Of a stretch of DNA of 64,000 nucleotides, positions 36,429 through 48,207 are shown piece by piece. The stretch's first letter is position 1, and every line of letters starts with the position of its first letter. Location: positions 160,476,667 to 160,540,666 of the forward strand of contig CM075673.1 in NCBI GenBank assembly GCA_037962975.1, written 5' to 3'. The translations under genes were made by a program, and so were the position numbers. Source of the DNA: Clitoria ternatea. Its lineage: Eukaryota > Streptophyta > Magnoliopsida > Fabales > Fabaceae. Under the pieces are notes generated by a model. It saw only the letters and a program-made list of their open reading frames with translations. It was not told the DNA's origin and did no database searches.

Positions 36429-37580
36429 ATGGCCTCTACTTCTTATGATGCATTTCCACAAGGTGAAATAATAAATAGACCACCAATCTTCAATGGTAAA
36501 GACTTTGTTATTTGGAAAGAAAGGTTGAAAATCTTTATCCAAGCCTATGACCTCAAGGTATGGAATGCTATTCAATTTGGTCCTTTCATTCCAAAATACA
36601 TTGTTGATAATATAGAATGCATGAAGCCCATGAACTTATGGACTAAGGAAGAAGAAAGAAAGGTACAATTTAATCTTAGAGCTAAAATTCTTATCACATT
36701 AGCATTAGAACCTAATGATGTTTCTAGAGTTATTACTTGTAATAATGCTAAAGAAATGTGGGAAACTCTTGAAACAATTTATGGAAATACTAATGATGAT
36801 AAAGATGCAAGGATTAGTACTCTTTCTAGCAAAAATGAAGGACTCAAAATAAATTCGGAAGAAGAGCTCGATAAATCAAAAGAAGAATTTACCAACCTTT
36901 GCCTAATGACAAAGCACTCCAAAGATGACGAGGTAAGTTCTCTAATCGAATCTAGTGATGATGAAAGTGAATTTGATAAAGATGAATTGCTAGAAGCTTT
37001 TGAAGAGTTGCATGAAAAATTTGTCTTGTTATCAAAGAAATATGCATGCTCAAAACAAACCATTTTGAAGCTTGAAAATGAATTGCATAATGTGCACATT
37101 GAAAAGGAAACTCTTAGAATTCAAAATGATGAATTAGTAGCTTCTAATGCATCTCCTAGGACTTGTAATGGAAATGATGATTGTATGCTTATTGATAAAT
37201 GTATGCTTCTTGAAAATGAGAATAAAGAATTAAAAGAAGCACTTAGTAAGCTTACAAGTAGTCAAGAGAATCTAAGTGCACCTCTTGAAGACCAAAGGCA
37301 TACACTTGATAGAAGAAAAATAGATCATTACAAGAACCATTTTGCTTCCTACAAAGAAAAATCCAAATCCTCTCTAAGATGCACAAACCATGAAAGAAAA
37401 AGGAACTCTATGTCTAATTGTTGTATGAACCATTATAATTCTAAAATGACTTACTCTTTGAATGCAACATGTTTTCATTGTGGAATATATGGTCATATAT
37501 CTTCTAATTGCTTTATAAAGAAATCCCGTCAAAAGTGTACAAGAAAGGTATGGATTCCAAAAACAAATTTGAAATCCTAA
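36429..37580 (+). CDS. gag: Gag-like protein of the gag-only element, 383 aa
   Basis: It is an intact ORF from ATG to TAA. Residues 1-120 are a copia gag (UBN2-like) domain (PPIFNGKDFVIWKERLKIF, AKEMWETLETIYGNT). The second half of that domain is missing: after GNTNDD the text jumps to a new acidic segment, pointing to an in-frame deletion relative to Sirevirus gag. A coiled coil with LLEAFEELHEKFVLLSKKYA and LENELHNVHIEKETL follows at about 185-260. A CCHC zinc knuckle (CFHCGIYGHISSNC) lies near residue 350. The end (RKVWIPK) recalls the start of the Sirevirus linker to protease, but the frame stops there. It would form particles or bind RNA, while enzymes come from elsewhere. Confidence 0.88.
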   Translation: MASTSYDAFPQGEIINRPPIFNGKDFVIWKERLKIFIQAYDLKVWNAIQFGPFIPKYIVDNIECMKPMNLWTKEEERKVQFNLRAKILITLALEPNDVSRVITCNNAKEMWETLETIYGNTNDDKDARISTLSSKNEGLKINSEEELDKSKEEFTNLCLMTKHSKDDEVSSLIESSDDESEFDKDELLEAFEELHEKFVLLSKKYACSKQTILKLENELHNVHIEKETLRIQNDELVASNASPRTCNGNDDCMLIDKCMLLENENKELKEALSKLTSSQENLSAPLEDQRHTLDRRKIDHYKNHFASYKEKSKSSLRCTNHERKRNSMSNCCMNHYNSKMTYSLNATCFHCGIYGHISSNCFIKKSRQKCTRKVWIPKTNLKS

Positions 37581-40500
37581 ACTAACAACAAAGGACCCAA
37601 CTCTTAAAGGGTACCATAAAACTTGACATTTTTGTAGGAACACTTTAAATCGACAATCTCTCATTGACGAATGGCCAAAAGAATCAAGATTCATGATCTT
37701 CACTCCAAAGAACAAAGGATGAAAAAGACAAGGACATAAATTTTGTAAAACTCCAAGGTACGATCGGATCCTTACTCTAGTTAATTAAATATCATGTTGA
37801 CTATATGTTTTGTATGCTTAATTATGTTGAACAATATATGAACTTGGTTGATATTTTATTAAGAATTTTTAGAAATATCTAAATAATTCTATACTTGTTC
37901 ATAATGAATTTTGATCAAACTTTGATTTGATATATTTGAGTTTGAACATGAAAGGTGTAAAGTTTTGAAATGAATAATTGAAATCTTAGGATCAATGATG
38001 TATATCCTTATGATTTTTGATGATTGGTGCATGATTGCTTAAATAACATGTTTTAATTTCATGAAAAACTTGAGATTAAAGTTGTTTGCATCCATGTGTG
38101 TTAGGAAGGATTGAGACATGAAAATGTTGAAATACTAAATCTTGTTGCTTAGATTCAAAGTCCTAAATGATGCATAAACTCTTAATGATATATGATGTAT
38201 GAATTCTTGAATGAAACATGTATGAATCCTTGGTAACATATGAATTCCTAATGATGCATGTTGGTTAGCTAGTGGTATCTAAATAACAAATATCTTCCTT
38301 TAACAATGGTATCAATTGAATTAGTAAGAGGAAGAGATCATGAGGACATATTCTTGATTAGATACTTGCCACTATGCTTTGATGATAAATACATATGTTG
38401 TATACAAGTGGTATTCATGCTTTGATAATTTATGCATAATTTATTGGTATGTCATTTTCTTAACAAGCAAGTATCTTTTCATAACAAGTGGCATTGAACT
38501 TCATATTAAGAAAATGTTATGACTAGTTGATTATGACAAACCTTAAAGTTGCTTTAAGTTAGGACTATGTTATGCTTACATGTTTTACAAAGTTGTCCAT
38601 CTTAGGCAAAATATTTTCTATGCAATTATATGTTGGTTTTGATAATGCCTAAGGAGAAAGTATGTATGCTCTATGCCTAGACTTTAATTTCATGACTAGT
38701 AACATGTATATGACAATGCATGATTTTGGTGACATGTAAATGATAATGTATGATATGTGATAATACTTGGTATATTAAAGGACAATGCATTATTATACAT
38801 GACATGACCTTCCTTGATACACCATGCTTGAGTAAATTGGCATCTATCTTAAGTGACATATATGTTTGATGATGCATGATCTTGAATGTGAAAAGAAACT
38901 TGAATATATGCATCGTTGAGATTGAAAAGAATGTTTGAACAACATTATGATGTATGCTTGAATGTCAACAATCTTGTGATAATATGCTTAAATGTTTATA
39001 ATTGATATCAAGAGCTTATATTGGCAAATCCATCTAGTGATATCATGCCTAGATACTAGTAACAAGCGGTATGGACAATGAATAAGTAATAAATGGTGTT
39101 GATCAAGAAAAGAATGCTTGACATAAAAAGGGTCATAGATATATTGGCATGTGTTATAATATAAATGCATGAGTAAGCCAACAAGTTGTATTAATCATTC
39201 CACCATTGCTATGATACCTACATTTGAGTGCATATTGTTGAAAATTCTTCTATGATTACCACTTTGATTGATGATTGACCAATGAATTTTATATACAATT
39301 GGTATCTAACTTTTGAGTGATATCTATTCATATTGTTATTTCTATTGGTTGAATAAGTGGCATCTATTGAAAGAAGTTGATCATATGCTTAAGAATTACA
39401 TCAATTAGCTTAAACAATCGGTATTCAATTACAATTGGTATTCTATTACATGTGTCAATAACATTTGGTGTTAAACTTGATTGAAGTGACTCACAAGTGG
39501 TATTAGACTTGATCAAATTAGTGTAATTGGGTTCATAACAATTGGTATCAATATATGTGAAAAGGGGAGAATATATCATGACATCTTAGTATCTATTAAA
39601 TGACTAAGGAGGAGATATTATCTTGCATGATACATTATGATCTTCTAACAAATTGGTATATCCTTCAACAATTAGTATCTATTAAATGCATGACATGTGT
39701 TCAATAATTGGTATCAAACTTCATCAAATTGATTTCACATGTTAATAAGTGGTATATGTTTTTACAAGTGACATCAATTACAATAGTAAGGGGGAGCATA
39801 CACATGAATGAATATCCATCATTTTACCTCTCTATGATTATGATTATGGAACTTATGCTTACAATTTTATTCACCTATATGCTTACTTGGAAGAATATCC
39901 TTGTGTTTGATAATGCCAAAAATGAGAAGATTATGTGCTTATTTGAAATGATATGTATGCTTATTTGGAAAGAATCATGTGACGCTTACCATACATGAAA
40001 GTAATATCAATTACATGATTGAAAATGAGTTAGTAATCAATTATATGCTTACTTGATGAATGAATTATGTGAGTGATTATTGACTCTAAATGCATCAAAT
40101 TGGTATATATCCTTGATCATGATATGAGCTTTGATTTGAAATCCTTTTCATGAAATATTTGCTCTAAATCTCTCTTATTCAAATATATGAGTTTATTGAT
40201 GGCATAGAATATAATTAAGATGATGATCTTTTTGATGATGCCAAAGGGGGAGAGATTAGTGAAAGGATTAGTGAAAAGAATAAAATGCTATTTATGCCAA
40301 AAGGGAATAATTACTATGACTATTGTTTTATCATAAGGAAAGTTTTTGATGATGCCAAAGGGGGAGAAGGTTATAGGAAGATATAGTCTTTTACAAAGGG
40401 GGAGAGATATAAAGAGAGATATATATAAGAAAGGGGGAGAAGATATACACTACCACTATGCTCTAAATTAGATGAACTATTTTGTAGTATCTATTGTATG

Positions 40501-40722
40501 ATTGATATCTATTGTATGATTAAAGGGAGATGATTAAGAAGGAGAGAACATATATTAAGGGGGAGAGACCTTTGTTTCTTAAATACTTTCTTGATTTCTT
40601 GTGTCTATGATTTCATCAACAATTGGTATCAAATTGTATGTGATAGGGCAAGTCTTTATTGAAATATATTTGAATTATTGTGATACTAACACCCCAAGAG
40701 ACAAGCATTTGTTGTCATCATC
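37581..40722 (+). other. 3' non-coding part of the gag-only element
   Basis: About 3.1 kb without a convincing ORF replaces the pol gene. It is rich in TATGATGCATGA-like and AA(T/G)TGGTAT(C) motifs repeated many times with drift. Towards the 3' LTR come repeated GGGGGAGA tracts at about 40245, 40365, 40400, 40435 and 40560. I see no remains of integrase or RT motifs. Confidence 0.75.
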
Positions 40723-40736
40723 AAAAAGGGGGAGAA
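40723..40736 (+). promoter_or_regulatory. Polypurine tract of the gag-only element
   Basis: AAAAAGGGGGAGAA directly precedes the TG of the 3' LTR, the position of the plus-strand primer. Confidence 0.85.
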
Positions 40737-42486
40737 TGTATTTTTATGTTGATGTAGGTTTTGATAATGACACAACAAATGAAGGATCAAGATCAAACAT
40801 ATATATTTATGGATGAATTAATTATGTTTGATGATGGAAAATTGATGAATTCTAAAGAAATGTTTCAAGGCATTTTAAGTGGCTTAAATCAAATGAAAAT
40901 GATCAACAAAGTGCCTAAGGATCAAAGGATTAGAGCCATGATTGAACAAATATCAAAAAGAGTGAAACAAAGTGCCAAAATGCATGAATCAGGTAATTGA
41001 ATCGATTCACACAGCCATGCATAGCCATATGAATCGATTCATGCGTACAGAATGCTCCAGGATGTGCAAAACAAATGGTTGAATCGATTCCCTCTATGTG
41101 TGAATCGATTCACACGTGTTTCTTGGCCCAGGAAGCTTAAAATTGAAGCTTGAATCGATTCCTATATTAGTTGAATCGATTCATTCGATTAATTATGTCC
41201 AGGATTGCATTTTAAGTAGCTTGAATCAATTCCCACCAAGGCTGAATCGATTCACACGCTGATCAAGGCACAGATAACACTAAATGAATTGATTCATTTA
41301 GAGAATGAATAGATTCATTCTATTTGAAATTGAAGCTGAACGCTGGACAACCTGGAATCGCATATGGAAAGCACAAATCGCACTATGACAAATTTAAAGT
41401 TAGCAAAGCTACGCTCCACTATGTCATATACATTGCTGAAGGAATTATTAAATGCAAAAATCAGGTTCCCTGAAGGCTATAAATAGAGAGGAAAATTGAA
41501 GAAGAAAAACACACCACAGGGAAGCATTTCCTCTGTTCTTCTTCCTCCCTCTCGTTGCAATTCTCTCTATGTTTAATTATTTGGCATATTCCTCTTGATA
41601 GTTTATTTAAGAGTTAGAGAGAAATATTTTGAGTGAGCTAAATTTGTATATCCTCTCTTTGAGAGTTATTATTTTTGAGAAGTATCAAATTGTAAATCTA
41701 CTCTAGTGAGAGAGTTATCATTGTAATCACTAAAACACCAAAATTCCTTAGAGGTTTGGGTTGAGGGTTCAACCTTGTAATTGTGAGATTGAGAGATTGG
41801 GTGGGGTGCCCTTGTACTTGTGAGGATTGGGTTCTTGAGTGTGGGACACTAGGAAGCCGCGATTGCTCAAAGTTGTATCTCTAATCTCCAATAGTGGAAA
41901 TCCTTCAAGTGGGTTGCTTGAAGGCGAGACGTACACCGGGGTGGTGGAACTCGTTATATCGGTTTGCAAATTCTCTCTTCCCTAAACTCATTTAATTTGT
42001 GCACTTAAATTGCTCACTTGATTTATTATATCATTCGTAATTAAATTGGACTAAGTGCATGCTATAAGTTGCAAACTATATTGGTTAACATTATTGAAGT
42101 TAGATTAAATTAAATCCATGAATCAAATGTCTTAAATATTGTTGGATTTGATTATTGAGGAAGAAGAATATTGGTGTTAACAAATTAGTAAACTATCATG
42201 CTTAATTAATTTGAGTTGTTGAAATTATACTTATATTGATATTAATTATAGCATGCTAAGAACTTCAAGAATTGCCTAAGCTAATAACTTGCCTTATTTA
42301 TCAAAATCAATTCTTGAATATTGTACTTTTAACTTAAAGTATTTTACTATGAAATGTGCTTCATAATTATCATATCTTTTATCTTGCATCATTTGTGTAC
42401 TACTAACCGTTTTGAAAGGGATTCCGCGCGAAAATTTGAAATACTCAATTCACCCCCCCTCTTGAGTATCGAGGCCTTGGCTAACA
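40737..42486 (+). repeat. 3' LTR of the gag-only element
   Basis: 1750 bp, matching the 5' LTR in length and, apart from one base, in sequence as far as I could compare by eye. Confidence 0.95.
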
Positions 42487-42491
42487 TGCGC

Positions 42492-44140
42492 ATCCCTTCA
42501 CTCCATTGAAGAATATTAAACTTGTAGCCATTTACGTAGTAAATAGGCCATTTTTTAACAGTTTTCACCGGCCCCCAAGAAAGGGCTTGGAGTAAAGAAT
42601 CTTCAATATGGTTGTTAGGGTCTTGTATCTATGTACAACATAACAAGTAGGTCATCATTAGATACCATGAGTTAGAAGCAAATAGGCTTAAAAACACTTG
42701 GTATACGGGTCTTACGTGTTGCGTGAACCAACCAACGAACTTGGATGACACCTCACTATGAATTTGGTCATCAGTTAAATCATTTTGCTTAAGTTTTAGC
42801 ATATCTGTATATAAGCTATTCAAAGGAAACAAATTTAGATACTATAAAAGCCACGTTTAGAATGTAACATATAACTTCTATGACTTACTCAATAAAGGGT
42901 TCCACTTCTGGGCAATTTAGAAGAATGTACAAGTGAGCCGCCTTTCGATCTTTCTCACCAATGTAACATTTTGTGAGCTTGCCCCCCGGATGACCAGGAT
43001 AGTTGAAAATCGATGTTTGTTCATCAAACCCTGTACGGCTGGCTACCCCAAGATTTCAGGGAATTCTACTCATTCTAGTTTCTATCTCCGTCGGAAAATA
43101 GAAAGAAGCAAAGGTTGTCATTTCTTCGACTAAGTATGCCTCACAAATTGATGCTTCAACGCAGGCTTTGTTCGACACTTTATCTTTTAAAGAGCGTAAG
43201 AATCTTCAACATCATTAACAAGTGTTAAGTTAGAAAATACTATTATAAGAAGTGTTTGTAAGGAAATTAAACAGTTCTGGCGTTCACCTTTCGAATGGAT
43301 ACATCCAACGATACTGCACCGGGCCACCAACCAAGGCCTCGTACGGTAGATGGATAGGCAAATGCTCCATCGAGTCAAAAAAACTTGGTGGGAAAATCTG
43401 CTCCAACTTACAAATCAATACTGGGATGGTTTCTTCCATCTTCACAAGTTTTTCCACAGTCAACGAAGTTGCCGTCAACTCCTTAAAGAAGTGACTCAAC
43501 TCAACCAACGGTTTCCAAATAGGCTTCGGTAAGGCATGAAACGCGTACGGGAGTAGTTGTTGCATAAAGACATGACAATCATGACTTTTCATGCCAAACA
43601 CCCTACCCTCCTTCACGTCGACACATCTACTCAGGTTAGAAGTGAATCCGTCTGGCAGGGTCAACCCATTCATCCAAATACACACAGCAATCTGTTGCGG
43701 TCTAGTTAAAACATATTTTGCATGGGGTTTAAACATTCTTCCACGTCCCGCATCCCTCAATTCTAACTCCTTCCTAGAACACCAAATCGGAAGGTCTAGA
43801 TGACTCTTCTCGTTATCCTTTGTTCTCCCCTTGATGTCCATAACAGTGTCAAAAATATTCATGAAAACATTACGTTCGGTGTGCATGACATCAATGTTGT
43901 GTCTTAACAACAAGTCTTTCCAATATGGCAAATCCCACAAGATGCTCTGCTTCACCCAGTGGTGTTCCTTACCATAACCCGCAAACTCCTTAACACTCTT
44001 GTCCCAGATGTAGGGATACTCTTCGACCCTCTGCTAAACCCGTGCACCGGATAACCTACGGGGTGGAGGGTCAGTAACCACCTTGTTCTTCTTGAAAGCG
44101 GTTTTATATCTCCTAAACAGGTGATCCAACGGTAGAAACT
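42492..44140 (-). pseudogene. CACTA-B TNP2 transposase, C-terminal half (four exons visible)
   Basis: Exons are about 44140-43288, 43203-42889, 42815-42716 and 42628-42492, with GT-AG borders and matching phases. The last runs into the retroelement. The first carries FLPLDHLFRRYKTAFKKNK, the TNP2 motif LWDLPYWKDLLLRHNIDVMH, and the DUF4218 region (RPQQIAVCIWMNGLTLP, LPYAFHALP). Later exons carry NKACVEASICEAYLVEEM, DLTDDQIHSEVSSKFVGWF and PIYYVNGYKFN. Two stops break it: TAG near 44034 (GARV*QRV) and TGA near 43066 (SRIP*N, apparently from CGA). The N-terminal half of the transposase is absent; a 79-bp duplication and non-coding DNA lie there instead. With the retroelement insertion, this copy is inactive. 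Confidence 0.85.
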
Positions 44141-44142
44141 CT

Positions 44143-44300
44143 CATGTTATCAGCACACAAAACCAATTCCTAATGAGCTCTGCTCTCCACTAACAAACAA
44201 CATTACACATGCATAAAAAATCATGTTATCAACACACAAAACCACTGCCTAATGAGCTCTGCTCTCCACTAACAAACAACAATCAACATATATACACTTC
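44143..44300. repeat. 79-bp tandem duplication
   Basis: Two copies start CATGTTATCA(G/A)CACACAAAAC and share GAGCTCTGCTCTCCACTAAC. The second starts at 44222. They sit just where TNP2 coding similarity ends, so they may mark the deletion breakpoint. Confidence 0.8.
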
Positions 44301-47251
44301 AAAACATACAACACACATAGCCAGAAAGTTAGCGTTAAGGGATTACCGTCGAAAGAGAGATAGCAATGGAGACGAAGCTGATGAGAGCCAAACACAGACC
44401 ACGCGTAAAGTGTATTGGTCTGCATGACAAAGTTGATTGTTAACAGTGTTAATCAAAGTTCCTAACATTCAACTGGTTTCCATAATGAGGTTTCTAAAGA
44501 TGTAATAGCTAATAATGTAATAACTTTTGGCTTTAAGTTGCTTGTTTACATAACTTTTAGCTTTAAGATGCCTTAACTTGCATCATTGTCGGTTATCATT
44601 GGTTCAACAACATGATTCTCTAAAATATTACTTGAAATTGATTCCACTTGAAATTGAAATTGAATTATTAATGATAATCACACTAAGGCGTTTTTCTTAG
44701 GATTTAATTACAAATATGTAATATTGACATAATGAAATAATAAATGAAGAATGACATAATATAATTACTGAATGGATATAATGTAAAATCTATAAATCAA
44801 GAAAAATGAACTTGGATTTTAACTTTGATTACAAACGGCATTACACCTAAACTGATGCAAACTTTAAAGGGACACTTCTGTTTTTGTAAAATGCTAAAAT
44901 ATCATGAAAGATAATTCTAACCAACCAGCTAATAGCCAACAAAATACACTTATATGCATAATAAATTTGTAACGATTAAATTTAAATATCAATAGCAAGT
45001 ATTCATCAAGAGGAATGAGATTTTTTTCCACTAACTTAAAGAATCCATTTCCTGCAAATACTAGAATGACTCACTCCACTATTAAATTAAATTGCTCTAA
45101 AGTGTAGAAAAATGTCCAAAGATTGCCAGTTCTATGCTATTGAATATATACACGATGACATGCTCTTACTTTTTAGTAAATCGGGCATTTTTTAAACTCA
45201 CAAAAAGAAAGGTTCATAGGTCAATGATTGCTCCCTACCCAGTCACAGCCAAAAAATGTTTCTACTATATGTATTAAAACTGCACCAAAATGTAATAAAG
45301 TGTGTGAAAGTTATCATTTACTTGAATTTTAAAAAAAATTATGGATTTGGATCTAGATGCCTGTGTGTGAAAATATAATTTTGTTGTTGTTGATTCAAAT
45401 TGAAGTTTCCCCCCTTCCCTCACAGGTTAGTTTTTTATTCAATTCTGTATAATCAATAAATTGAAAAAAAATGAATGCCAAATGATAATTATTGTTATAC
45501 AGTTTAGATGATTATGGGATATAACAATATTATAGGTGCTTTTGTTGATACACAACTTAGGAAATAATATATATTTTTCCTAGTTGTCATAGTTGGATCG
45601 ATTTGGGTGACTTCATCCTCTGAACAAGCTCCTTTATCAAATATTTATAGTTATAAGAATGGTGAACGAACTGGACTACTACATACTCTCATTGGATTAA
45701 ACCAGAGAAAATGGGAAATAAACAAGAATTAAATAGTAAATGAAAAGGTAGCATGTCCCACAATCTGTTTTGTTTAGAACTGATTCTATGATGGGTTAAG
45801 TATTTCAAATTCAGAACACAGAAACATATTTTTAGCCCCCAAATTCTAACCCTAAGCCCTATTAAAATTATAGACATAAAAGTACATGCAAGTACATTCA
45901 GAACACAATCTGTTTTTATGGATTATTACTCGTGACTTTTAATTACCATTGACTTATTATCATATATTTTATAGACATAAAAGTACATGTAGATTCTCAA
46001 CTAGTGTGAGGTGGAGGTGCTTAAAGGTATCCAACTGCAACTCCAAATGTAAGTTCTTATTATATTCTCAACATAGAAAAAGCAAAGTGCATTTCTTGTT
46101 ACTTATTATATTCTTTTGGTATTTAACTATTCTAATATAGGGGCCTTAAGCAGCTTCTGGATTTTTCAGCGAGAGTGATTTTCAACTTGGATAATACATT
46201 TTTCATTATTAATATTATTGATCTCTGATGCTCTGTTTTAGTTGTTCTTGCTCAGTTTTATTTTAAAAAATTAAACATGAATGATTGAGGTATTGAGATT
46301 GATCGCTTATTTATTCCACTTTGGGTTTACCATGCATGAAAGAGCTAGTGTAGTATTAGTATTTGACATGAATCTATAAACCTGAAAAGAGGCAAATAGG
46401 AATGAGGGCACATAAATAGGTGTCAAATTTTTAGTGAATTATTATTTAGTACTCTTTTAATATATATAAAAAATTGAATTTATTATTGTTTCAAAATTAA
46501 GACACAGCATTTTTTGAAGTTAAGGTTGTACTTTTAATGTAATTAAAATAAATCAATATGATGGCATGTGGTGAAGGAGAAAGCAATTGCATTTGCATTA
46601 CTTCGGCCACTGTTACAGAAACATGATAGCATGTTCCCCCACCCCTGCCCTGTAAGGATGTCCTATTAGTAAAGACATTGCATTTTCAATTTTAGAAACT
46701 ATAAATAAATAAATCTTTAGATAATAATGATTTTAAAAATTTGTGAGAACAAAGGATGGAAATTAAAGTTATCTACATTTATAAAAATTCAAAAACATAT
46801 TATGAGGACATCAGGGGCAAGCCATCTATCAGTGACAGTTGATGTTGACAACCTTGGGATGATTTTGTATTGAAAGTTGAAACAATATTATATAAACATA
46901 AAATACTTACTTACAAGATCAAATATGCAATAGTCTACTGAGTACCATTAACCAGTTTAAATATATGAATTTGCAGATTTGTTTGACTATCATTAACAAG
47001 TCACTACATCTGTCTATTGAATTGAAAAAATTACACATTCTACCTGCATAATTAAATTTGATAGTTTATCTTATATTTAATTTTGCTACTCCAAAATTTC
47101 ACATACAAGCAGCTATCCTACTCAATCAGTCAATACATGCAATACATTACAACACATTGACAACACAGTGACATTCAACATAGTGACAACAGGCAAGCCA
47201 ACACAGACAGACCAAGAAAAACAAAGGCAACTATAATGTCCATTACCTGCG
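44301..47251 (-). other. Non-coding interior of CACTA-B upstream of the TNP2 remnant
   Basis: About 3 kb of AT-rich DNA without a convincing ORF on either strand. It probably represents the first intron of the transposase gene plus whatever remained after loss of the N-terminal exons. Confidence 0.5.
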
Positions 47252-47610
47252 GTGGCGCACGACGGAGCCGGCGGAGAAGACCAATGAAAGCCACACACCG
47301 TGCCTTGTAGACGACGTCCTCCACAGAGACGAGACAGAAGACCGAGAACTGAGAAAGGGAAGCGGTCGTCCAATTAGAGGCTCACCGGAGAAGAGCGAAA
47401 AACTTGTCGGGAGAGGGGAACTTAGGGGGGCACACACAGAGAAGAAGAAACAAGAGCGGAGACAGGCGGAGATGGAGGGAGTCAGAGAGGGGGAGGGATA
47501 CAGAGGGAGGGGGAGATTGTCGGAGATGAAAAGAGTCAGAGGGAGGGAGAGAGATGAGGGAGGGAGGGAGGGAAGTTTGTTTTAGGGCAAATGATTGGGG
47601 AAAAGGGGCT
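47252..47610 (-). other. Probable non-coding first exon of the CACTA-B transposase transcript
   Basis: On the minus strand this is strongly pyrimidine-rich (CTCCCTCTGACTC, CTCCGACAATCTCC), like plant 5' leaders. It ends in a good splice donor (CCGCAG/GTAATG) at 47251-47252. It lies between the right subterminal repeats and the gene body, as expected for the transcript start. The short ORFs in it are low-complexity. Confidence 0.4.
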
Positions 47611-47630
47611 GTCCGAAATAGATTTAACAC

Positions 47631-48204
47631 TTAGCGACGGTCAAAAACCGTCGCTATAAAGGTCACTAAAAGGCCAACACTAGCGACGGATAACGACATG
47701 TGTCGCTAATATACCAACACTAGCGACGACTACATCCGTCGCTCAATTTAGATATCCCTCCAAAATTTTGAAACCCTTCAGGAACCTTAGCGACAGTAAC
47801 ACTCCGTCGCTGAAGTATCCAAACATACCGACGACACTACCCTTCCGTCGCTACCTTGTGGTTTATAGCGATGGTATATGGGCGTCGCTGATGTATCCGA
47901 AGACATAGCGACTGTAATATCCCCGTCGCTATTAGTTGGCGCCATACATACGTTGGAGGGAAACCCAAAAAGTGGAGGGAAATAACTGTAGCGACCAGAT
48001 CAGCGACGGGGTATGAGTTAGAGATGGTATTAGTGACGGTTCTTTACCAATTTTAGCGACGGATTAGTGTTGGTCGCTGACGTGGTCACTATTTTTCGTA
48101 TTCAAGGTCCCTTTCATGTTGTGGTCGCTAATTCGGTCACTGATTAGTGACGGCATGTCGCGGTCGCTAACTGAGTGTAGCTATTAGTTGTTTTTCTAGT
48201 AGTG
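47631..48204. repeat. Right terminal and subterminal repeats of CACTA-B
   Basis: AGCGACGG / CCGTCGCT motifs recur in both orientations, for example the hairpin at 47633-47655. The end is CTAGTAGTG at 48196-48204. Confidence 0.85.
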
Positions 48205-48207
48205 TTC

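Larger units (their letters stand above)
34622..42486 (+). mobile_element. Gag-only, non-autonomous Sirevirus-like LTR retrotransposon, 7865 bp
   Basis: Two 1750-bp LTRs (TGTATTTTTATG...GGCTAACA) enclose 4365 bp. TGCGC flanks the element at 34617-34621 and 42487-42491. It has a methionine-tRNA-like primer site, one gag ORF, and no protease, integrase or RT. The gag type, the coiled coil and several GATGATGCCAAAGGGGGAG polypurine motifs upstream of the 3' LTR resemble Sireviruses (copia), from which it probably derives by deletion. I see one LTR difference (T at 36314, C at 42429), so insertion was very recent. It depends on enzymes of a relative. Confidence 0.9.
31337..48204 (-). mobile_element. 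CACTA element B, 16,868 bp including a nested retroelement
   Basis: The left end reads CACCACTAAAAAAACACCTG. The right end, reverse complemented, reads CACTACTAGAAAAACAACTA. These align as terminal inverted repeats. TTC flanks the element at 31334-31336 and 48205-48207, the 3-bp duplication expected for CACTA. Subterminal AGCGACGG motifs occupy about 480 bp at the left and 570 bp at the right. It encodes a broken TNP2 and an apparently intact Transposase_24-like protein. Without the gag-only element (7865 bp plus 5 bp duplication) it would be about 9.0 kb. Confidence 0.88.

Noticed and set aside
47122..47630. Overlapping minus-strand ORFs of 64-83 codons upstream in CACTA-B
   Set aside because: Pyrimidine-rich leader-like sequence gives Ser/Leu/Pro text. 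It is better explained as a non-coding first exon ending in GTAATG.
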